Assembly: GCF_038087665.1 (NCBI RefSeq)
Contig: NZ_CP149925.1
Location: forward strand, 2,542,870 to 2,606,869
DNA: 64,000 nucleotides
Source: Gallaecimonas sp. GXIMD4217
GTDB taxonomy: Bacteria > Pseudomonadota > Gammaproteobacteria > Enterobacterales > Gallaecimonadaceae
Direction: 5' to 3'
A model generated the notes under the pieces. The model ran no database searches, was not told where the DNA came from, and saw only the letters and a program-made list of their open reading frames with translations. Of the stretch, positions 47,543 through 55,278 are shown in pieces; the first letter of the stretch is position 1; each line of letters begins with the position of its first letter. A program made the translations under genes and the position numbers.

Positions 47543-48601
47543 ATGCCACGCCCCTGGGTCAATGACGCCATCCACAAGATCGAAGCCGACTTCCAGCGCA
47601 GCGCCGACACCCACCTGCTGAAACTGGCGATCCCGGCCTTCCCCGGCATCCAGCTGTACCTGAAGGACGAGTCAAGCCACCCCACCGGCAGCCTCAAGCA
47701 CCGCCTGGCCCGCTCCCTGTTCCTGTACGGGCTCTGCAACGGCTGGATCACCGAAGGCAAGACCATCATAGAGGCGTCCAGCGGCTCCACGGCGGTATCC
47801 GAGGCCTACTTCGCCCGGCTGCTGGGGCTGCCCTTCATTGCCGTCATTCCCAGGGGCACCTCCAGGGAGAAGATCGCCAAGATCGAGTTCTACGGCGGCC
47901 GCTGCCACCTGGTGGACTGCCCGGCCCAGATCGACGCCGAATCCCACCGCCTGGCCAGGGAAACCGGCGGCCACTTCGTGGATCAGTTCACCTTTGCCGA
48001 ACGGGCCACCGACTGGCGCGGCAACAACAACATCGCCGAGACCCTGTTCGCGCAGATGGCCCACGAGCCCCACCCCGATCCCCACTGGGTGGTGATGAGC
48101 GCCGGCACCGGCGGCACCTCGGCCACCCTGGGCCGCCATATCCGCTACGCCCGGATGAGCACCCGCCTGTGCGTGGTGGATCCGGAAAACTCCGCCTTCC
48201 ACGACTTCTATCACAGCCGGGATCCCGAGATCAGGACCAGGGGCTCGCGCATCGAGGGCATAGGCCGGCCCCACGTGGAGCCCAGCTTCATGCCCGACGT
48301 CATCGACGAGATGCTGAGGGTGCCGGACGACGCCAGCCTGGCCGCCATGCTGCTGCTGGAGGAGCTGCTTGGCCGCCGGGTGGGCGGCAGCTCCGGCACC
48401 AACTTCTTCGGCGCCCTGCTGAAGGTGAAGGAGATGGCCGAAGCCGGCCTGGAGGGCTCGGTGGCCACCCTGATCTGCGACCAGGGCGAGCGCTACCTCA
48501 ACACCTACTACGACGTCGACTGGCGCCGGGACCAGGGCATAGAAGTGGACAACTGGCTGCCCAAGCTGCGCCGCTTCTGGCAGCAGGGCCAGGGGCTCTG
48601 A
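47543..48601 (+). CDS. PLP-dependent cysteine synthase-family enzyme
   Basis: 352 residues. The PLP lysine lies in [17 protein letters not shown], the substrate loop in [15 protein letters not shown], and the phosphate-binding glycine loop in [13 protein letters not shown]. Fold type II. The C-terminal extension ([20 protein letters not shown]) matches the branch containing cysteine desulfhydrase Cds1-like proteins, so sulfide release from cysteine is possible. It diverges from the EF-G gene. No other sulfur gene is adjacent. Confidence 0.88.
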   Translation: MPRPWVNDAIHKIEADFQRSADTHLLKLAIPAFPGIQLYLKDESSHPTGSLKHRLARSLFLYGLCNGWITEGKTIIEASSGSTAVSEAYFARLLGLPFIAVIPRGTSREKIAKIEFYGGRCHLVDCPAQIDAESHRLARETGGHFVDQFTFAERATDWRGNNNIAETLFAQMAHEPHPDPHWVVMSAGTGGTSATLGRHIRYARMSTRLCVVDPENSAFHDFYHSRDPEIRTRGSRIEGIGRPHVEPSFMPDVIDEMLRVPDDASLAAMLLLEELLGRRVGGSSGTNFFGALLKVKEMAEAGLEGSVATLICDQGERYLNTYYDVDWRRDQGIEVDNWLPKLRRFWQQGQGL

Positions 48602-48676
48602 GGCACCAGGCCCGGGTTGGCGCAAGGCACCTCTGGTGCTTTAAGATGGCCGGGTAGCTACTTTCGAGAAATGCGG

Positions 48677-49126
48677 ATGGACAAGGCCCCCTGCGAGGCA
48701 CTCAGGCTGGACAATCAGCTCTGCTTCGCCCTCTATTCCACCTCCCTGGCCATGGGCAAGCTCTACAAACCGCTGCTGGCCGAGCTGGGGCTGACCTACC
48801 CCCAGTACCTGATCATGCTGGTGCTCTGGGAGCAGGACGGCCTCACCGTCACCGAACTCAGCCAAAGGCTGGGCCAGGACAAGGGCGCCCTGAGCCCGGT
48901 CATCAAGCGCCTGGAGGCCCAGGGTCTGCTCGGCCGCAGGCGCAGCCCTGAGGACGAGCGCCGGCAGCTGCTGTGCCTGACCGACGGCGGCCTGGCTCTG
49001 AGGAGCAAGGCCGAGGCCGTGCCCAGGCAGCTGCTCTGTGCCACCGGCCTGAGTCCTGACCAGGCAAGGGCCATGAAGGCACAGCTGGAGCAGCTGCGCC
49101 AAAGCCTCCAGGACCTCATCGACTGA
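48677..49126 (+). CDS. ohrR: Organic hydroperoxide sensor OhrR (MarR family)
   Basis: 149 residues. [20 protein letters not shown] with the peroxide-sensing Cys16, and [20 protein letters not shown], are diagnostic for OhrR. The winged helix (about 55-110) has [20 protein letters not shown] and the wing [12 protein letters not shown]. Oxidation of the Cys releases it from DNA and induces ohr, which lies 92 bp downstream with an operator in between. Start uncertain by two codons (ATG also at 48671). Confidence 0.93.
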   Translation: MDKAPCEALRLDNQLCFALYSTSLAMGKLYKPLLAELGLTYPQYLIMLVLWEQDGLTVTELSQRLGQDKGALSPVIKRLEAQGLLGRRRSPEDERRQLLCLTDGGLALRSKAEAVPRQLLCATGLSPDQARAMKAQLEQLRQSLQDLID

Positions 49127-49152
49127 TTCGATGGACGCCATCGAAAAACACT

Positions 49153-49181
49153 GTTATCGCAAAAATAGTTATTGCGATAAC
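49153..49181. promoter_or_regulatory. OhrR operator upstream of ohr
   Basis: GTTATCGCAA and TTGCGATAAC, perfect 10-bp arms with a 9-bp spacer, between ohrR and ohr and 36 bp before the ohr start. Its size and position fit a MarR-type dimer site. Confidence 0.7.
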
Positions 49182-49217
49182 TTTATCCTCGTCTTCAACG
49201 AACACGAGGAAACCACC

Positions 49218-49637
49218 ATGCAGGTACTCTACAAGGCCAGTGCCACTTCTACCGGCGGCCGCGACGGCCAGGCCATCGCCAGCGACGGCAAGCTGGACGT
49301 CCGCCTTGCCACCCCCAGGGAACTGGGCGGTGCCGGCGGTGACGGCACCAACCCCGAACAGCTGTTCGCGGCCGGTTACTCGGCCTGCTTTATCGGCGCC
49401 ATGAAGTTCCTGGCCGGCCATCAGCAGCTGGCGCTGCCCAGCGATCTCAGCGTCCGCGCCGAGGTGGGCATAGGCCAGATCGAGGGCGGTTTCGGCCTGG
49501 ACGTGGATCTCCATGTGACCCTGCCCGGCATGGCGCGGGAGCTGGCCGAGACCCTGGTGGCCAGGGCCCACGAGGTCTGCCCCTACTCCAACGCCACCCG
49601 CGGCAACATAGCAGTGCGCCTGCACCTGGCCGTTTAA
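49218..49637 (+). CDS. ohr: Organic hydroperoxide reductase Ohr
   Basis: 139 residues. The two catalytic cysteines are Cys57 ([15 protein letters not shown]) and Cys121 ([14 protein letters not shown]). The opening [17 protein letters not shown] and the Glu and Arg around the peroxidatic Cys are typical. Reduces fatty-acid hydroperoxides with lipoylated proteins as electron donor. GAGG precedes the ATG. Regulated by the adjacent OhrR and closed by a terminator. Confidence 0.95.
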   Translation: MQVLYKASATSTGGRDGQAIASDGKLDVRLATPRELGGAGGDGTNPEQLFAAGYSACFIGAMKFLAGHQQLALPSDLSVRAEVGIGQIEGGFGLDVDLHVTLPGMARELAETLVARAHEVCPYSNATRGNIAVRLHLAV

Positions 49638-49648
49638 GGCCCCGGCAG

Positions 49649-49675
49649 CAAAAAGCCCCCGACCGGGGGCTTTTT
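49649..49675 (+). terminator. Terminator after ohr
   Basis: AAAAAGCCCCC/GGGGGCTTTTT around GACC, 11 bp after the ohr stop. Confidence 0.9.
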
Positions 49676-49707
49676 CATATTCCAACAATTACCGCTACCA
49701 TAGGGCC

Positions 49708-50220
49708 ATGGCGACCCCCTTCGATGACCCCGGCAGCCACTGCCGCACACTGCTCCTGACCCCGGGCCAGCACCTGTGGTCTCCCGGCGACAGGCCGAAA
49801 TTTCTTGCCCATGTCGACCAGGGCCTGCTCAAGGCGGTAGTCACCTGTGACGGCGGCCGTGAGTACATCAAGGAATTCTACTGGCAGGGGGACTGCTTCC
49901 TCGATGTGCTGGGCTACCTGGCCAACGAGCAGGCCGACCATGCCGTGGTCGCGGTGGAGCCCTGCCGACTGCGCACCCTCCCCCTGCCGGCCCCGGACAG
50001 CCACGGCCCCTGGCTGGACGCCCTGTTTCGCCGTCAATTGCTGTTCAAGGAGCGCAAGGAACGGCTGCTGTTGACCCTGTCGCCACAACAACGCTACCGC
50101 CATTTCTGCCAGGAATTCCCCGAGCTGCAGCAGCGCCTGCCCGACTACCTGATCGCCGCTTACCTGGGCATCACCGCCATCAGCCTCAGCCGCATCAAGG
50201 GCCGACTTAACAAGGGATAA
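49708..50220 (+). CDS. Crp/Fnr family transcription regulator
   Basis: 170 residues, shorter than classical Crp. The cyclic-nucleotide-binding-like beta roll (about 15-110) has LTPGQHLWSPGDRPKFLAHV and EFYWQGDCFLDVLGYL. A short helical C-terminus with a helix-turn-helix (PDYLIAAYLGITAISLSRIK) follows. No cysteine cluster for iron-sulfur is visible. The effector and targets are unknown. A GNAT gene follows 55 bp downstream. Confidence 0.85.
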   Translation: MATPFDDPGSHCRTLLLTPGQHLWSPGDRPKFLAHVDQGLLKAVVTCDGGREYIKEFYWQGDCFLDVLGYLANEQADHAVVAVEPCRLRTLPLPAPDSHGPWLDALFRRQLLFKERKERLLLTLSPQQRYRHFCQEFPELQQRLPDYLIAAYLGITAISLSRIKGRLNKG

Positions 50221-50275
50221 TGAGTTGGCTTGCAAGTGGCGCTATGCTCGGCGAAAAATCACCGGAGATGCCCAG

Positions 50276-50725
50276 ATGCAGTGGTCACTGAAATCCTTCG
50301 ATGAGCTCAATGCCAGCGAGCTGTATGACTTACTGGCCCTCAGAAACCAGGTGTTCGTGGTGGAGCAGCAGTGCCCTTACCAGGACCTGGACGGCCTGGA
50401 CAAGGAGGCCTGGCACCTGCTGGCTTGGCAGGATGAGCGGCTGGTGGCCTATTTGCGTCTGATAGCCCCGGATCGGCTCATGCCCGCCATGGTGGCCATT
50501 GGCCGTGTGGTCACCGCCCAAGACCAGAGGGGGACCGGCCTGGGCCACCAGCTGATGGCCCGTTGTCTTAAGGCCTGCCAGAGCTTGTGGCCAGGTGCCG
50601 GCCTCTACATGAGCGCCCAGGTCCATCTGCAGGCCTTTTATGGCCGTCATGGTTTCCAGGCCAGGGGGGAAGCCTACCTGGAAGACGACATCCCCCATAT
50701 CGCCATGGAACGCTCGGCTTCCTAG
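50276..50725 (+). CDS. GNAT acetyltransferase, ElaA-like
   Basis: 149 residues. The start QWSLKSFDELNASELYDLLA with LRNQVFVVEQQCPYQDLDG is characteristic of ElaA. The acetyl-CoA loop is VTAQDQRGTGLGHQLM, and the C-terminal strand QVHLQAFYGRHGFQ is typical of the GNAT fold. Substrate unknown. The ATG is chosen with GGAG nine bases upstream. Converges with the S8 protease gene downstream. Confidence 0.9.
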   Translation: MQWSLKSFDELNASELYDLLALRNQVFVVEQQCPYQDLDGLDKEAWHLLAWQDERLVAYLRLIAPDRLMPAMVAIGRVVTAQDQRGTGLGHQLMARCLKACQSLWPGAGLYMSAQVHLQAFYGRHGFQARGEAYLEDDIPHIAMERSAS

Positions 50726-52560
50726 CGTGCCGGCTTGCCGCCCTTGCCGCCACCGCCCTTGCCACCCCCTTTGCCGCCACCGCTGACCGTCACCTCGGCC
50801 CAGGGCGTGCAGGCGGAGCTGCCGGCGTCGTTGACGGCGCGCACGCAGTAGCGGAAGGTACCGTTGCCGCTGGCATCCACATGGCTGCTGGTGTCGGCGG
50901 CCAGGCTCGTCACGCCGTCGGCCTTCCAGCCCAGGCTGCCCTTGACCTTCTTCCAGGCTTCGCGCACCAGCTCGAAGCCGGTCTCGTTATCGCTGTTGTC
51001 CACCCAGGCCAGCGCCGCGCTGCCGTCGCCATTGTCGCTGGCACCAAGCCCGGTAGGTGCGCTTGGCGGGCCGGCCGGCGGCGCTGCCTGGCCCAGGGCG
51101 CCGGCCAGGTTGAGGCGGCCGTGCTGGGACCAGGCCGAATAGTTCTGGCCCAGGGCCCCGAACGCATCGGCGCCCTGCTCCAGGGCGTCGCGGATGGCCT
51201 GGTTGCAGGGGGTGCCGGCACTGTCCTGGCAGGTCGCCACATTGCCCAGCTGATCGCCGAAGCGGTGGGCCCAGACCAGGGCCGCGGCCCCGGCCACATG
51301 GGGGCTGGCCATGGAGGTGCCGGAATACCAGTCCAGGCAGACATCCGAAGCGGGATCGAAGGGCTCGCCGGTGATCTCCGAATAGAAGACGCACAGCTCG
51401 TTGGGCACGGTGGAGAGGATGTTCTCGCCGGGCGCCATCAACGACACCCAGTCGCCGAAGCTGGAGAAGGAGGCGCGGTCGTCGTTGCGTTCTGTGGCGC
51501 CGGTGGCGATGACCTTGTCATGGGCCGCGGGGTAAACCAAATCGCTGGTGGCGGCATTGCCGGCGGCGGCCACCAACACCAGGCCCCTGTCCCAGGCGTA
51601 GTCGAGGGCCGCGGTTTCGGTATTGGGTTGCGGCGGTGGTGAGTTGGCGGGATTGCCCTGCTCATCCACCTGGTCGCTGGCGTAACTCATGTTGATGACG
51701 TGGTAGCCGTGGTCGGCGGCATGGATGATGGCCGCCGCCGACGAGGACACCGGGCAGACGCCGAGGTAGACGTAGATCCCCAGGGGCGGCGCCAGATCGT
51801 AGAGGTATTCGAAACAGGCCTTGAGATTGCCGACCCGGCTCTGCCAGCCCACCCCGGCCACGCCGATGTCGTTGTCGGTCCTGGCGGCGGCGATGCCGGC
51901 CACATGGCTGCCGTGGGCGACCACGTCGTCCGTGGTCGCCGTATAGTCGCCGACGAAGTTCATCTGTTCGACACACTTGGCCCCGTCGCCAGGCACGGCG
52001 GCGAACTCCAGGGTGGTGCAGTCGATGCCGGTGTCCAGTATGGCTATCTTGACGGCGCTGCTGCCGGTGCTGATGTCCCAGCCCTCTGGGGCGTCGATGT
52101 CGGCATTCGGGGTGCCCACCAGGGTTGTGGCGCCGGTCTCGGGGTCGGCCAGCAGCTGGCCGTTGTTGTTCAGGCCCCACTGCTGCTCGAAGTAGTCCAG
52201 GCCCAGGCCGCCCGGGGGATCCTGGCCCTCGTCGGGCAGGCCCATCACCCGGTAATAGTCCGGCTCGGCATAGCGTACATTGGGGTTTTGCCGGTAGCGT
52301 TCGACCCTTTCCAGCACGGCACCGGCCGGCACCTGCACCAGCTGCACCTCGATGCCGGGAATGGTCCTCAGCAGATGGCCACCGGCACGGCGATGGGCAG
52401 CGGCCATGTCGGCGGCCGGGGTACCGGGCTCGAAGCGCACCAGCAGCCGATCCGGCGCAAAGGCCGGCGGCGGCTGGTCATGGACAGGCAGTTCGGGCCT
52501 GGCGCCCTGGACGGTGAAGGAAAGCAGGATCCACAGGGATCCAAGGAGCAGGGACCGCAT
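50722..52560 (-). CDS. Secreted S8 serine protease with C-terminal FN3 domain
   Basis: 612 residues. Signal peptide (RSLLLGSLWILLSFTVQGA), propeptide (about 35-105) and subtilase domain with Asp176 (AILDTGIDCT), His216 (AHGSHVAG), Asn335 (AAAGNAAT) and Ser416 (SGTSMASPHVAG). Several cysteines (for example CTTLEF, CPVSSS, CLDWYSG) suggest disulfides. A fibronectin type III domain (about 507-592; PSAPTGLGASDNGDG) is followed by a low-complexity Gly/Lys tail (GGGKGGGKGGGGKGGKPAR). Unlike the pair at 30-41 kb it has no TGAGGGAAATCCC operator. Confidence 0.92.
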   Translation of the reverse strand: MRSLLLGSLWILLSFTVQGARPELPVHDQPPPAFAPDRLLVRFEPGTPAADMAAAHRRAGGHLLRTIPGIEVQLVQVPAGAVLERVERYRQNPNVRYAEPDYYRVMGLPDEGQDPPGGLGLDYFEQQWGLNNNGQLLADPETGATTLVGTPNADIDAPEGWDISTGSSAVKIAILDTGIDCTTLEFAAVPGDGAKCVEQMNFVGDYTATTDDVVAHGSHVAGIAAARTDNDIGVAGVGWQSRVGNLKACFEYLYDLAPPLGIYVYLGVCPVSSSAAAIIHAADHGYHVINMSYASDQVDEQGNPANSPPPQPNTETAALDYAWDRGLVLVAAAGNAATSDLVYPAAHDKVIATGATERNDDRASFSSFGDWVSLMAPGENILSTVPNELCVFYSEITGEPFDPASDVCLDWYSGTSMASPHVAGAAALVWAHRFGDQLGNVATCQDSAGTPCNQAIRDALEQGADAFGALGQNYSAWSQHGRLNLAGALGQAAPPAGPPSAPTGLGASDNGDGSAALAWVDNSDNETGFELVREAWKKVKGSLGWKADGVTSLAADTSSHVDASGNGTFRYCVRAVNDAGSSACTPWAEVTVSGGGKGGGKGGGGKGGKPAR

Positions 52561-52630
52561 CTTGACCTCCCGGGCGGTCGTCCGTTCGGCAGCGACCGGC
52601 CCTCAATCAGCAAGTGCCTCCCTGCAACGG

Positions 52631-52655
52631 CGGTCGTCCACCTCCTGGACGACCG
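52631..52655. promoter_or_regulatory. Perfect 10-bp inverted repeat upstream of the FN3-type S8 protease
   Basis: CGGTCGTCCA and TGGACGACCG around CCTCC, 71 bp upstream of the protease start. A further half site CGGTCGTCC is at 52575-52583. No T-run, so a regulator site or leader hairpin rather than a terminator. Confidence 0.45.
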
Positions 52656-52802
52656 GACAGCCCGCCGGGGCTGGCCCCTGGCGCACCCTTAAACATAGTC
52701 GCTGCGCGCCTGGCGGTGGGACGCCGTTGGCGGCACTGTGATCGCCTTATCAAGGCGCGGGCCTGACCTATAGTTGGAACAAGCAAAGCCGGGAGCCCTG
52801 CC

Positions 52803-53354
52803 ATGAAACACCTGCTCATTCCGTCACTGCTGCTGGCCGGCTGCACCTCCCTTGGCAACACGGTGTCGGAGCAGCGCACTGCCGTGCTGGCCATGCGCGA
52901 CGACACCCTGAACAGGCTCTACGAGGCCAGGCCCAGGGCCAGGGAGCAGATCCGCAGCGCCTACGGTTACGGGGTCTTCGACAGCGCCAACCAGAACCTG
53001 ATCCTGCTCAGCACCAGCGGCGGTTACGGCGTGCTCAGCGACCGCAGCGGCCGCCATACCTACATGAGGATGATCGGCCTGGGGGTCGGCTTCGGGCTGG
53101 GCATCAAGGACTACCGGGAGGTGCTGATCTTCAAGGACAGGAACAGCTTCGAGCGCTTCAGGGATTTTGGCTGGGATGCCTCGGCCCAGGCCGAGGCCAC
53201 CGCCAAGGCCGGGGACCAGGGCGGCGAGGCCACGGCTAACCAGTCGGTGGATCTGGATGTGATCAGCTACCAGCTCACCGAATCCGGGGTGGCGCTGCAG
53301 GCCACCATAGGCGGCGCCAAGTACTGGCAGTGGGGCGCCCTCAACGGCCGCTGA
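52803..53354 (+). CDS. YSC84-like domain lipoprotein
   Basis: 183 residues. Lipoprotein signal peptide with lipobox LLAGC (Cys15). The domain has AYGYGVFDSANQNLILLSTS, GGYGVLSDRSGRHTYMRMIG and GLGVGFGLGIKDYREVLIF, the glycine-rich pattern of YSC84/Las17-binding-like bacterial proteins. Role unknown; a lipid-binding envelope function is usual for the fold. Transcribed divergently from the S8 protease. Confidence 0.82.
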   Translation: MKHLLIPSLLLAGCTSLGNTVSEQRTAVLAMRDDTLNRLYEARPRAREQIRSAYGYGVFDSANQNLILLSTSGGYGVLSDRSGRHTYMRMIGLGVGFGLGIKDYREVLIFKDRNSFERFRDFGWDASAQAEATAKAGDQGGEATANQSVDLDVISYQLTESGVALQATIGGAKYWQWGALNGR

Positions 53355-53437
53355 GGGGGCAAAAGCACCCAGATCTTGTATGGAGATTGACCACTGATGT
53401 CGGTAAAATGACCAGACAATGATAACTGGTTCCGCCG

Positions 53438-54757
53438 ATGTACCCTGCCCGCACCAAGCTCTCCCTGACCTCGAACCTTGCCCTGTTGGGCCTGCTTGGC
53501 CTGCTGATGCTGCTGGTGGAATACGTCTGCGCCCTCAATGAAGCCGCCGCCCGGGAACAGCAGCGTACCCGGGTGCTGGCCCAGGTCACCGCCCTCAGGG
53601 CCACCCTGGAGGCCAAGGCCAATGCCAGCATCTACCTGGTCAGGGGCCTGGCGGCCTTCCTGCATACCCATCCGGATCCCTCCCCAGACGAGGTCGATGC
53701 CCTCCTCGCGGCCCTGCACCGGGACGGGCGCTTCGTCCGCAATATCGTGCTAGCCCCCGAGCTGGTCATGAGTGCCGTCTATCCCAGGGCCGGCAACGAG
53801 GCCGTGCTGGGGGTGGCCTATCGTTCCCTGCCCGGCCAATGGCCCTATGTCGAGAAGGCGGTGACCCTGAGGGAAACGGTGCTGGACGGCCCTGTCGATC
53901 TGATCCAGGGTGGCCGGGGCATCATCAACAGGACCCCGGTGTTCAGGGCCGACGGCAGCCTCTGGGGACTGATCAGCATGGTGATGGACATCGATACCCT
54001 GCTGCAGACGGCCGACTTCGACCAGGCCGCCCGGGAGCTGGCCCTGTACCTGCACAACCCCAACAAGGAGGGCGGTCACATCAAGGGCGATCGCCGCCTG
54101 CTCGACGGTGACCATATCAGCGTCCCCCTTTACCTGCACAACGAGCGCTGGGAGCTGGCCGCCCGGCCGCAAGGCGGCTGGCTGGCCCAGCCCTTCTTCA
54201 ACGCCACCCGCCTGACCGGCTGGATCCTGGCGCTGCTGTTCGGCACCCTGGTTTACGTGGTGCTGCGTGAACACAGGCTCAGCCAGTACCTGGCCCACCA
54301 CGATGCCCTGACCCGGCTGCCCAACAGGCGCTATTTCATGGCCAAGCTGGACGAATGCCTCGCCCAGTACCGGCACAAGGGCAGCCACTTCACCCTCTGC
54401 TACCTGGATCTCAATGGCTTCAAGCCCCTCAACGACCGCCTTGGTCACGAGGCCGGCGACGCGGTACTGAAGGAAGTCGCGGCCAGGTTGATCTCGGCCG
54501 CCCGGGACGGCGACTTCGTGGCCCGGATCGGTGGCGATGAATTCGTGCTGTTGTTACCCGGCCTTGGCGACGGGCCGGAAGAGGAAGCCATGGCTGGCCG
54601 GCTGACGGCCGCCGTCGAGGCGCCCCTGCATTTCCAGGGGCAAGCACTCAGGATCGGGGTTTCCCTTGGCATGGCCAGGCCGGCACCGACCACGGTCAAT
54701 GGTGACGAGCTTATCCGCCACGCCGACACGGCCATGTACCGGCACAAGGCCGGCTGA
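53438..54757 (+). CDS. CHASE-like sensor diguanylate cyclase
   Basis: 439 residues. A first helix (LALLGLLGLLMLLVEYVCAL, about 13-32), an extracytoplasmic CHASE-like domain (about 55-240; LAAFLHTHPDPSPDEVDALL, GPVDLIQGGRGIINRTPVF) and a second helix near 250-268. The GGDEF domain (about 275-439) has the intact GGDEF and an RDGD inhibitory site five residues before it. Predicted to make cyclic-di-GMP in response to an external ligand. Its stop lies 1 bp from the stop of the convergent DUF1318 gene. Confidence 0.9.
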   Translation: MYPARTKLSLTSNLALLGLLGLLMLLVEYVCALNEAAAREQQRTRVLAQVTALRATLEAKANASIYLVRGLAAFLHTHPDPSPDEVDALLAALHRDGRFVRNIVLAPELVMSAVYPRAGNEAVLGVAYRSLPGQWPYVEKAVTLRETVLDGPVDLIQGGRGIINRTPVFRADGSLWGLISMVMDIDTLLQTADFDQAARELALYLHNPNKEGGHIKGDRRLLDGDHISVPLYLHNERWELAARPQGGWLAQPFFNATRLTGWILALLFGTLVYVVLREHRLSQYLAHHDALTRLPNRRYFMAKLDECLAQYRHKGSHFTLCYLDLNGFKPLNDRLGHEAGDAVLKEVAARLISAARDGDFVARIGGDEFVLLLPGLGDGPEEEAMAGRLTAAVEAPLHFQGQALRIGVSLGMARPAPTTVNGDELIRHADTAMYRHKAG

Positions 54758-54758
54758 A

Positions 54759-55085
54759 TTATTTCTTGACCCAGCGACCAGACTTGTCGCGGATGAACTG
54801 CCCCCTGGGGGCACGGGCGATGGCCTTTTGGCCGGCCAGCTTGGCCACCTGCTCCAGCGACACGCCGTTCTTCCTGGCGATCTCGATATAGGCCTGGCGG
54901 CGCTTGGCGTTGATGTCCTGGACCAGGGCCACCACCTGGGGGCTGGACTGGACTATGCCCAGGTAGCCGTCCGGCTGTTCTCCTACCAGGCCCTGGCTCT
55001 TGGCCTCGCCCAGCCCCAGCGCGAAGGCCTGGGCGCAGATCAGCAATGGCAGCAGCGCCAGCATTTTTGACCAGTGTTTCATCAT
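54759..55085 (-). CDS. ydbL: DUF1318 (YdbL family) periplasmic protein
   Basis: 108 residues. Signal peptide (LALLPLLICAQAFA) and a DUF1318 body: GLGEAKSQGLVGEQPDGYLG, VALVQDINAKRRQAYIEIA and GVSLEQVAKLAGQKAI. In Escherichia coli the equivalent YdbL modulates the YdbH-YnbE assembly. Third gene of that operon, 7 bp after ynbE. Confidence 0.92.
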   Translation of the reverse strand: MMKHWSKMLALLPLLICAQAFALGLGEAKSQGLVGEQPDGYLGIVQSSPQVVALVQDINAKRRQAYIEIARKNGVSLEQVAKLAGQKAIARAPRGQFIRDKSGRWVKK

Positions 55086-55092
55086 CGTCTCC

Positions 55093-55278
55093 TTAAAACA
55101 GCTCGCTTTCCTCTTCGAAAAGCGTCTCCAGATCCTTTTCGACCTTGACCCGGATCTCGTGTTCGATCTTCACGTTCAGGTTGATGGTGATGGGTTCCTT
55201 GGGCGCTTCCAGAGCCACCCTGGGTGAACAGCCCATCAAGACCACCAGGCCTGCCAGCACTACTATCAGCTTGTTCAT
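55093..55278 (-). CDS. ynbE: YnbE family outer-membrane lipoprotein
   Basis: 61 residues. Lipobox LVVLMGC (Cys17), then PITINLNVKIEHEIRVKVEK, the short strand that in the E. coli protein completes the YdbH beta bridge. An acidic tail (LETLFEEESELF) follows. Overlaps the ydbH stop as ATGA. Confidence 0.93.
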   Translation of the reverse strand: MNKLIVVLAGLVVLMGCSPRVALEAPKEPITINLNVKIEHEIRVKVEKDLETLFEEESELF

